A program made the translations under genes and the position numbers. Positions 13,563 to 19,342 of a stretch of 23,012 nucleotides of DNA are shown here, in pieces (positions within the stretch are counted from its first letter, which is position 1; every line of letters begins with the position of its first letter). The notes under the pieces were generated by a model that was given only the letters and a program-made list of their open reading frames with translations, had not been told where the DNA came from and ran no database searches. This DNA is from a virus: positions 1 to 23,012 of the IMG/VR virus record IMGVR_UViG_3300031825_000338; one strand, given 5' to 3'.

Positions 13563-13639
13563 GTCTAACTTGTCGCTCAACCTGCGCTCCCTGCGGTCGC
13601 CGGACGCCTGCGGCGCCGGGTTAGCTCGGGGCGTTACGC
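13563..13639 (-). other. attC site S4
   Basis: R'' GCGTAAC (13633-13639), L'' GCTAACC (13619-13625), L' GGTTGAGC (13575-13582), R' GTTAGAC (13563-13569), minus strand; 77 bp. The stop codon of the upstream gene lies in R''. No matching GTTACGC cassette start is visible upstream of that gene. Confidence 0.9.
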
Positions 13640-14014
13640 CTTGTCATTCTTTATTTTCCGCAGGGTCAAGTCTGTGTATTCAACCCCGTCCACAAAATAG
13701 CGATATCCGACGAGCACTTTCACCTGCCACCGCGCCCTCTCGCGAGCGTAAACGTGGGGCCACCAGAACCGCTTATAGACAGGGATGATCTCCAATTTGT
13801 TGGCCGGGCCTAACCCAGCGGCAAGGGCATCAAGAAGGGACTTTGCCCTTTCGATCTGATCCCGCACCAATGCCGCGTCTCGCATGTGATGAAGGTCATC
13901 GTTAATGTCGGTGATGGCATCGAGGACCTCGGCCAATTCGGTGCTGAAAACAGCTCCGCCATATCGGGTCAATTGACCACAGGCGTTTCTTGTTCTGAAT
14001 GCCAGGTCCGCCAT
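13634..14014 (-). CDS. Hypothetical protein upstream of attC S4
   Basis: A 126-residue protein, MADLAFRTRNACGQLTRYGG..., with a helical middle (LDAITDINDDLHHMRDAALVRDQIERAKSLLDAL) and a C-terminal half with WWPHVYARERARWQVKVLVGYRYFVDGVEY. Not recognised. GGAGG precedes the ATG at 14014 by 5 nt. Its stop is in the attC R'' box, as for cassette genes, so it is probably the first cassette. Its upstream edge is unclear. Confidence 0.75.
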   Translation of the reverse strand: MADLAFRTRNACGQLTRYGGAVFSTELAEVLDAITDINDDLHHMRDAALVRDQIERAKSLLDALAAGLGPANKLEIIPVYKRFWWPHVYARERARWQVKVLVGYRYFVDGVEYTDLTLRKIKNDKA

Positions 14015-14071
14015 CACGTCCTCCGTTTATTGGGTGTGCTCAATGAATTATTCCAGAGGGCGGGCGTGGGC

Positions 14072-14293
14072 TCACCCCGCCTTGGCCAGCGCAGCCTTGC
14101 AGGCGGCGCAGTCGTGGAAGTCGCTGTCGAACTGCCAGGGGCTGCCTTCAGGAACCTCAGCGCCACAGACGGCCACCCGGGGGGGCGCCGGGGCGAGGCA
14201 CTGGAAGGGTTGGTCCTCCAGCACCACGGCGTGTGCCTGGCGCTTCGCGGGGACCTCGTACCAGATGGCGTAGGTGAAGCGGCGCGCGGTCAT
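14072..14293 (-). CDS. Small Cys-containing hypothetical protein
   Basis: A 73-residue protein, MTARRFTYAIWYEVPAKRQA..., with four cysteines (QCL, VCG, CAAC) that may bind zinc. Not recognised. GGAGG stands 4 nt before the ATG, which overlaps the upstream stop as ATGA. It ends the contiguous early operon before the cassette region. Confidence 0.75.
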   Translation of the reverse strand: MTARRFTYAIWYEVPAKRQAHAVVLEDQPFQCLAPAPPRVAVCGAEVPEGSPWQFDSDFHDCAACKAALAKAG

Positions 14294-15108
14294 GCGACCT
14301 CCGCATGGTGTTCCGCGATCTGGCGGGCGGCGCCGGCGGTGGCTTCAAGGAGCGACAGGTTCTGGGCGAACTGGCGCCACACCTCTGACGGGGCCTGTTG
14401 GCCTTCCAGGAGGAGGAGGTTGGCCAGCAACGCGCGGGGCAGGCCGTTCAGGTGCTCTGAAGAGAGTGGGCCGTTCAGCTGCCACCGCTTGAGCCCCACC
14501 ACCCAGACCTCCACGGTGGTTTTGTCTCCAAACACTGTGGAAGGTGAGTGTGGAGACCCCAGTGGCTCATCCACGGGTTGCGGGGCGGCCCCTGGCCCCT
14601 TGGTCCGGCGCCCAATGGCCTCCGAGGGGACCTCCAGGCCATGGGCTCTGCAGAGATCCCTGATCTCCTGCTGGGCCCAGTAGCACTTCTCGCCCTTCTG
14701 GGCGGCTGCCTTGATGCGCTCCGTCAGGTGCTCGACGCGGGCCTGGGGATTGTGGTGGCTGGCTGGATTGGCTCGGGGCATGGGGACCTCGCTTAGGAGC
14801 GCGCCTGGCGCCCCGGCTTTCCCGGGGCTGTCGGCATGGCGCACCTCCTGGGTTGAAGAGGATTTGGCCTGGCGCAGCCGCAACAGGGGCTGCACGGGGT
14901 GTTCGATGGGCTGGGGAGGGACGGTGATGAAGAAGGGCTTCTGGCTGGCCTCGGCCTCCTTCAGTTCGATGGCAAAGAGGAGCCTGTCCTTGGTCTTCAT
15001 CCAGGTCTGCATCTCTTTGCCAAAGAGGTCCACAGGGCGGGTGGCTTTGTGCTCCTCCAACCGGCGGCGCAGCTCGGCCAGGTCGAGAGCGAGGAATTCG
15101 CCGCTCAC
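14290..15108 (-). CDS. Hypothetical early protein
   Basis: A 272-residue protein. The N-terminal 60 residues are helical and charged (LAELRRRLEEHKATRPVDLFG). A Pro/Ser-rich linker follows (about 70-120), then EKCYWAQQEIRDLCRAHGLEVPSEAIGRRTKG (about 145-175), and a Leu/Ala-rich helical C-terminus. No family is recognised. The GTG start overlaps the upstream stop as GTGA. It stands where Mu-like phages carry variable early genes. Confidence 0.75.
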   Translation of the reverse strand: MSGEFLALDLAELRRRLEEHKATRPVDLFGKEMQTWMKTKDRLLFAIELKEAEASQKPFFITVPPQPIEHPVQPLLRLRQAKSSSTQEVRHADSPGKAGAPGALLSEVPMPRANPASHHNPQARVEHLTERIKAAAQKGEKCYWAQQEIRDLCRAHGLEVPSEAIGRRTKGPGAAPQPVDEPLGSPHSPSTVFGDKTTVEVWVVGLKRWQLNGPLSSEHLNGLPRALLANLLLLEGQQAPSEVWRQFAQNLSLLEATAGAARQIAEHHAEVA

Positions 15109-15350
15109 GGCGCAGCCTCCAGCGCCTCGGACAGCATGATCACGGCCCAGCCGATGATGACGACCACCACGGCGAGCAGGACACCGAACACCACGGGGGG
15201 GGCATCGTCCACACGCATCTCGACCTGGCCTTCCCCTTTGCAGACGGCGCAGGGGATGGTGCTGGCCTTGGTGTCCTGGATCTGGCCCCAGCCCTCGCAG
15301 GCCGGGCAGGTGGTGAGCGGGCCACTGTCAGTGGGTGTGGTATCAGTCAT
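15105..15350 (-). CDS. Membrane protein with DnaJ-type zinc motif
   Basis: An 81-residue protein. Two CxxCxGxG repeats (CPACEGWG near residue 15, CAVCKGEG near residue 34) form one half of a DnaJ-like zinc centre. A hydrophobic helix follows (VVFGVLLAVVVVIIGWAVIML, about 53-73). The ATG at 15350 has GGAGG with a 6-nt spacer and overlaps the sigma-like gene by 8 nt. A role as a small membrane-bound chaperone-like or redox-sensing protein is speculation. Confidence 0.8.
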   Translation of the reverse strand: MTDTTPTDSGPLTTCPACEGWGQIQDTKASTIPCAVCKGEGQVEMRVDDAPPVVFGVLLAVVVVIIGWAVIMLSEALEAAP

Positions 15351-16245
15351 GGGCCACCTCCAGATCGAAGAGTGCTGGGCCCTTGGCGGCATCCAAGCGG
15401 GCCTGGCGGGCGGCCCTCGCTTGTTCTTTGGCTTGGCGGCGCTGCTGGGCTTCGGCCCGGTTCCGCTCGCGGATGCCGTCTTCGATGGTCATCTGAGTGC
15501 CGGGCCGGTGGTAGGGGGCCTTGGGAGTTGCAGCTGGCTTGGCGCCAGGGGGTGGGGCGGACTTGGGCATGGCGGTCTCCTGTAGGAGGGCGCGGAGCTT
15601 GGCCTCGGCCCGCAGCTGCAGCCGGCGAACGGGCTCACGCGTGCAACCAAGGCGGAGGCCTACGGACTCCAGGGATTCTTCTTGCCCCTTGAGACCGTAG
15701 CGATGGATGAGGACGGCGCGGTGGCGCGGGTCGAGCTGGGCCAGCGCGCGCCAGAGGCGAGCGGCGGATTCGGATTGCTCGGCCTGCTGCAGGGGATCGG
15801 CGATGGCAGAGGGCGGCAGGTCACTAAGGGCGGTGTCTTCGTCACGCAGGTGGGCATCAAGGCGGAGGACGGCAGGCAGGGTGTTGTCTTTGAGGGCCTG
15901 GGCGCGGGCCCGTTTGTCGAGGTAAACATCGTGGCTGCGCCCCAGGGCGGCCCGCATCGCCTGGCGGATCCAGTGGTCGGCATAGGACAGATAGCCTGTC
16001 CCGAAGGCTGGGTCGTAGTCGTGGGCGGCCCGCAGGGCACCGGAGCGGCCCTCCTGCAGAAGGTCGTCCCGGTCCAGGCCGCGCATGATGGCGGCCTGAA
16101 GATAAAGATTCGCCCGCCGCTGGATCCAGCCCTCCACCTGGGCCACCACGGCAACGTCGAGGCCATCGGCACGGGTCCAGTAGAAGGCCTGCCCGTTCAC
16201 CATGACGGGAACAGGCAGGATCTCGGCGGCAGCGGAGTCGCGCAT
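15343..16245 (-). CDS. Phage-encoded sigma-70-family RNA polymerase sigma factor
   Basis: A 300-residue protein. Region 2 is clear: DRDDLLQEGRSGALRAAHDY (58-77) and YLSYADHWIRQAMRAAL (85-101), matching the core-binding and -10 recognition helices. Region 4 is ALAQLDPRHRAVLIHRYGL... with a helix-turn-helix SLESVGLRLGCTREPVRRLQLRAEAKLRALL (191-221). Region 3 is short, as in alternative sigma factors. The last 75 residues form a basic Pro/Ala then Arg/Ala-rich coil not found in usual sigma factors. The ATG at 16245 shares a base with the upstream stop (TGATG). It may direct RNA polymerase to phage promoters such as the 41-bp elements, which is inference. Confidence 0.85.
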   Translation of the reverse strand: MRDSAAAEILPVPVMVNGQAFYWTRADGLDVAVVAQVEGWIQRRANLYLQAAIMRGLDRDDLLQEGRSGALRAAHDYDPAFGTGYLSYADHWIRQAMRAALGRSHDVYLDKRARAQALKDNTLPAVLRLDAHLRDEDTALSDLPPSAIADPLQQAEQSESAARLWRALAQLDPRHRAVLIHRYGLKGQEESLESVGLRLGCTREPVRRLQLRAEAKLRALLQETAMPKSAPPPGAKPAATPKAPYHRPGTQMTIEDGIRERNRAEAQQRRQAKEQARAARQARLDAAKGPALFDLEVAHD

Positions 16246-16685
16246 CAGGCCCGCGCTTCCGTTTGGGCGGGGAGAGGCACAGCCACGAGGTGGACAGCGG
16301 AATCGGCCCGCAGCTTGCGGTCCAGGGCGATGGCCGCCTCCACGGTGTAGACCACTGGGAGCCCCAGGTGCATGGCCACGGCCAGCTCGCGGCGGCAGCC
16401 GGGGCTGTGGTTCCAGTCGCCGGCCATGAGGATGTAGTTGCAGCGGCGCAGCACTTCCAGGTCCATGGCAATCCAGGATTCGTAGGAGACGTCCGTGGTG
16501 CCGACCTGTGGGCTGTTGCGGTGCGGGCAGTAGTGCAGGGCCTCGGCCTCCCACAGCCGGGCGGAGACGCCGAGGGCGGCCAGGTGGTGGTGAGTGCGCG
16601 TCAGGGCATCGGGGGCGCTCATGGGCGCGCTCAGGTAGCCCATGGGCCGAGGTGGCAGGCAGAGATCGTATTCCAACAGGTTCAT
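16245..16685 (-). CDS. DUF4406-like protein (nucleoside 2-deoxyribosyltransferase-type fold)
   Basis: A 146-residue protein with MGYLSAPMS (residues 15-23), SYESWIAMDLEVLRRCNYILMAGDW and NHSPGCRRELAVAMHLGLPVVY. This is the pattern of DUF4406 and related YtoQ/deoxyribosyltransferase-like proteins: a nucleotide-binding strand, a D-x-x-x-L...W-x-x-S-x-G-x-x-x-E block. It may act on nucleosides or nucleotides; the activity is unproven. The ATG has CGGAG with a 7-nt spacer. Confidence 0.8.
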   Translation of the reverse strand: MNLLEYDLCLPPRPMGYLSAPMSAPDALTRTHHHLAALGVSARLWEAEALHYCPHRNSPQVGTTDVSYESWIAMDLEVLRRCNYILMAGDWNHSPGCRRELAVAMHLGLPVVYTVEAAIALDRKLRADSAVHLVAVPLPAQTEARA

Positions 16686-16687
16686 GG

Positions 16688-17305
16688 CTAGACTCCGGTG
16701 AGGTCGAGGCTGATGGGGAAGTAGTCGCCACTCTCCGCACGCTCGTAGATGCGGAGATAGCTCTTGGAACCCACCACCTGGGTGGACTCGGAGATCGCGT
16801 CCATGGCCCTTTTCCAGTCCTTGTCGACGATGTCCAGATTGCGCAGGCCCATGACGCGGCGGATAGACACATTCCCCGCTTTGTCGACCTGGAAGGCATC
16901 ATTGACAAGCGCAAGAAGATTGGTGTCCGCGCCGTCGCTCCACTTCTTGATGCACTTGTCGATCAACGACTTGGCCACCTGGAGCCGCTCGTCGAAGCTG
17001 ATGTAGTCCTGCTGTGCCACCACGACTTTGAAGCGGCCGTCGAAGCTCAGAAGACTCAGGTTCCCCTTGACGCCGCCGAGCTTGGCCTTGAACCGCTCGG
17101 CGCTCGTGTGGACGAAGGTGTTGATCTCATCCATGACCGTGGATTTGTATTCGGCCAATTCGCCGGACTTCTCCCGGGCCCGGGCTGCGATGCCGACCAC
17201 CAGCTCGTCCCGCAGCAGGTCGATCTCCTTGATGTTGGCGATGAGGACCAGATCGCCATTGGCGTTCTGGCGGTAGCCCTCGGGGATCTTGAGATTCTTG
17301 GTCAT
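16688..17305 (-). CDS. DUF3164 family protein
   Basis: A 205-residue protein matching DUF3164, found in the early region of many Mu-like phages: GYRQNANGDLVLIANIKEIDLLRDELV, GVKGNLSLLSFDGRFKVVVAQQDYISFDERLQVAKSLID... and LRNLDIVDKDWKRAMDAISES. The cellular role is unknown. AAGGAG stands 7 nt before the ATG. Confidence 0.92.
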   Translation of the reverse strand: MTKNLKIPEGYRQNANGDLVLIANIKEIDLLRDELVVGIAARAREKSGELAEYKSTVMDEINTFVHTSAERFKAKLGGVKGNLSLLSFDGRFKVVVAQQDYISFDERLQVAKSLIDKCIKKWSDGADTNLLALVNDAFQVDKAGNVSIRRVMGLRNLDIVDKDWKRAMDAISESTQVVGSKSYLRIYERAESGDYFPISLDLTGV

Positions 17306-17326
17306 GCGGGTGCTCCTTGGATGGGC

Positions 17327-17716
17327 TTAGACGGCCGGGTCGAGGCGGGGAGAGGTGGCATGCACAGCGACGTAGAGCTGCCGCCAGGCGGTGAGGTAGC
17401 GGTTGGTCAGCTCGTAGACCGTCGGGATGGCGATCTGTTGGTGGAAAGCCCGGCCCAGGGCATCCAACTGCACGTCCGGAGGACAGTCCAGCAGGGTCTG
17501 CTCGTAGTGGAGGAGGGCCTGTGAGGCCGTCTCCAGGCTAGTGAGGTCATGGATGCGCTCGATGGCACCCTCTGCCGTGAAGACCGCATAGAGCAGCGCA
17601 TCCGGGGTGGTGGGCGGCGGCAGGTAGGGCACTTCCCGGCGGGCAGGCTGGGAGATCGGCCGGAAGGACCCCAAGCCGGTGAAGAGCGGCGGGGTGGTGG
17701 CGGTGGCGGTGTTCAT
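17327..17716 (-). CDS. Hypothetical early protein
   Basis: A 129-residue protein with a Thr/Pro-rich head (MNTATATTPPLFTGLG) and a helical body (DALLYAVFTAEGAIERIHDLTSLETASQALLHYEQTLL). Not recognised. AGGAG precedes the ATG by 5 nt, and the ATG overlaps the upstream stop as ATGA. Confidence 0.75.
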   Translation of the reverse strand: MNTATATTPPLFTGLGSFRPISQPARREVPYLPPPTTPDALLYAVFTAEGAIERIHDLTSLETASQALLHYEQTLLDCPPDVQLDALGRAFHQQIAIPTVYELTNRYLTAWRQLYVAVHATSPRLDPAV

Positions 17717-18027
17717 CGTGGCTCCTGGGGGGCGGGGTTGTGGGGGCAGGTCTTGCAGGCTTCCCAATGGCGCAGGGCCCAATGGGATGAGGTAGGGCCG
17801 TCGCAGGTCCGCCAGAATCGACAATCCGCGGCAGATAGATCGCGCTCTTCAAAGGGGCAGCGGATGGTTCCGTAGTGGTTCAGGACCTGTTTTTCGATCC
17901 GGGTGGTGCTGGCGTCGTATTTGTTGTTCAACACCAGGCTGATGGCGGATTTGCTGTAATCCAGCTCGATGGCCACGGCGCCTAAGCCACGCTGCGCAAC
18001 CTGGTGCCGCAACAGCTCACGCCACAT
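17713..18027 (-). CDS. Small HTH protein with C-terminal cysteine cluster
   Basis: A 104-residue protein, MWRELLRHQVAQRGLGAVAIELDYSKSAISLVLNNKY. Residues about 14-36 form a helix-turn-helix of Cro/LacI-like spacing, so it probably binds DNA. The C-terminal half holds five cysteines (RC, DC, TC, AC, TC), which may bind zinc or iron-sulfur. Similar small HTH-Cys proteins stand after MuB in Mu-like phages, function unknown. AGGAGG with a 6-nt spacer sets the ATG at 18027. Confidence 0.82.
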   Translation of the reverse strand: MWRELLRHQVAQRGLGAVAIELDYSKSAISLVLNNKYDASTTRIEKQVLNHYGTIRCPFEERDLSAADCRFWRTCDGPTSSHWALRHWEACKTCPHNPAPQEPR

Positions 18028-18562
18028 CGAAGGCCTCCTGGGTGTTGGGGTCGAAAACCCGGTTCTGCCGTTTGTTCCACTGTGGGGGGAGAGGGCCGGA
18101 GTCACGGACGAGGGCGTAGATGGTGCGGGTGCCCTCCTTGTAGGGCATGCGTTTCACGAATCCGGCCTTCACCAGCGCATCCAGGTACTTCTTGGCGCTC
18201 TCATAGGGATTGCCATCCGTGGGATTGGAGGCGGGCACCAGCAGCCCGTGGATAGTGGCCTTGCGCATCATCCGCAACGCCCGCCACAGGCGGGACCGGA
18301 AGTGGTGGGGCACGTCGGAGGTGGGCCTTGGGCCCGCAGGCCCGGATTTCACCTCCAACCCCTGACCGGCGGCCTCGGCACCCTTCGGCGTGAGTTTCCA
18401 GGTGCCACGCCAGGTCATGATGGCCAGGCCTCGCCCTCGGAGGGTCTTGAGCCCATCCCGAACCTGGAGGCGCGTCAGGCCGGTGTCTTCGACCAGAGCG
18501 CCGAAGGCGATGCGGCCAAGGCGCCCGGCCATGGCCTTCAGGATCGTCGTGCTGGGGCTCAC
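18017..18562 (-). CDS. Winged-helix DNA-binding protein, early region
   Basis: A 181-residue protein from a GTG at 18562 that overlaps the MuB stop as GTGA. Residues about 17-62 look like a winged helix (IAFGALVEDTGLTRLQVRDGLKTLRGRGLAIMTWRGTWKLTPKG). A second winged-helix-like section may follow near residues 125-165 (ESAKKYLDALVKAGFVKRM...GTRTIYALV). Its target is unknown. The open frame upstream of the GTG is a shadow of MuB and is excluded. Confidence 0.78.
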   Translation of the reverse strand: MSPSTTILKAMAGRLGRIAFGALVEDTGLTRLQVRDGLKTLRGRGLAIMTWRGTWKLTPKGAEAAGQGLEVKSGPAGPRPTSDVPHHFRSRLWRALRMMRKATIHGLLVPASNPTDGNPYESAKKYLDALVKAGFVKRMPYKEGTRTIYALVRDSGPLPPQWNKRQNRVFDPNTQEAFDVA

Positions 18563-19308
18563 GCCTGCCTCTGCAATTTGACCAGACGGGGGCGCTTGGA
18601 CTGCCAGTCGTGGATCAGCTCTTGGCCCTCCACATCGGCCAGGGCCAGCGCGGGCGCCTTGCGCTGGCGCGAGATGCGCTCGCAGTTGCCCAGCGCGTTC
18701 ATCACCAGGCGCATACGGCCTTCGCACTGGCGGTGGATCTCCTCCACCAGGTCCTCGGCCAGCTTCACGCCATCCAGCAGGGTGCTGGCGGACTTGGCCA
18801 CGTCCTCGCGGCTGACAGGCTGGAAGTAGACGATGACGGCAATGCGGCTGCTGATCTGGGGGTAGCGGCTGCGGATCCGGTCCTTCACCTGGTCCATGCC
18901 CACCAGGACCACGGGGATCTTGGTGGCATCACTGACGTCGCGGATGGCCTCCATCACGGCGTGATCCGCCAGGGCGTGCTCCACCTCGTCCACCACCACG
19001 GTGTAGGGACGGGCCTCCAGGGCGCTCACAGCCTGGCGGAACATGTCTTCGGTGAGGCGCTGGGGGCTCACGCCCAGGGACGCCAGTAGATCGTTGAGGA
19101 ACCAGTGGCGGGTCCAGCCGCTCTTGGCGCGGACATAGACCGCGTAGGGTTGCTGCGACACATACCAGCGCAGGGTCTCAGTCTTGCCGAAGCCGGGCTC
19201 GCTGGTGACCAGCATCATGCCGGCCTCCATGGCGCCGCGCTGGTGGACGATGGCCATGCCGGCCATCAGGCGCTCCACGTTGCTGACGAGGGCGAAGGTG
19301 GGTTTCAA
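18559..19308 (-). CDS. B: MuB-type transposition ATPase
   Basis: A 249-residue AAA+ protein. Walker A is TSEPGFGKTE (35-44) and Walker B YTVVVDEVEHA (102-112). The later part (VLVGMDQVKDRIRSRYPQISSRIAVIV) holds the sensor region. MuB-family ATPases bind target DNA, activate the transposase and give target immunity. The TTG start at 19308 has AGGAGG 4 nt before it; no ATG fits better. It follows the transposase gene by 34 nt. Confidence 0.92.
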   Translation of the reverse strand: MKPTFALVSNVERLMAGMAIVHQRGAMEAGMMLVTSEPGFGKTETLRWYVSQQPYAVYVRAKSGWTRHWFLNDLLASLGVSPQRLTEDMFRQAVSALEARPYTVVVDEVEHALADHAVMEAIRDVSDATKIPVVLVGMDQVKDRIRSRYPQISSRIAVIVYFQPVSREDVAKSASTLLDGVKLAEDLVEEIHRQCEGRMRLVMNALGNCERISRQRKAPALALADVEGQELIHDWQSKRPRLVKLQRQA

Positions 19309-19342
19309 GGGGCCTCCTGAAGGGGGAAAGGGTGGTGGGGGG

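Larger units (their letters stand above)
11814..13639 (-). mobile_element. Integrase-less integron cassette array (attC cluster) in the prophage
   Basis: Five attC-like sites (S4 to S0, transcription order) separate five small genes. Each site has outer boxes R'' and R' (GTTRRRY-like), inner boxes L'' and L' with one unpaired base, and a variable stem. Cassette starts and their own R'' boxes match exactly: GTTAGAC/GTCTAAC, GTTAGCC/GGCTAAC, GTTGGGC/GCCCAAC and GTTAGGC/GCCTAAC. Cassettes run 13243-13568, 12425-13242, 12125-12424 and about 11820-12124. All genes point in the phage early-operon direction. No intI or clear attI is seen. Confidence 0.9.

Noticed and set aside
12419-13639. attC-type hairpins read as simple intrinsic terminators
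   Set aside because: They lack T-runs, carry GTTRRRY outer boxes, and co-vary with cassette starts, which terminators do not.
16246-16914. N-terminal extension of the sigma-like gene
   Set aside because: The extension lies over the DUF4406-like and DUF3164 genes and looks like a shadow; sigma homology begins near the ATG at 16245.
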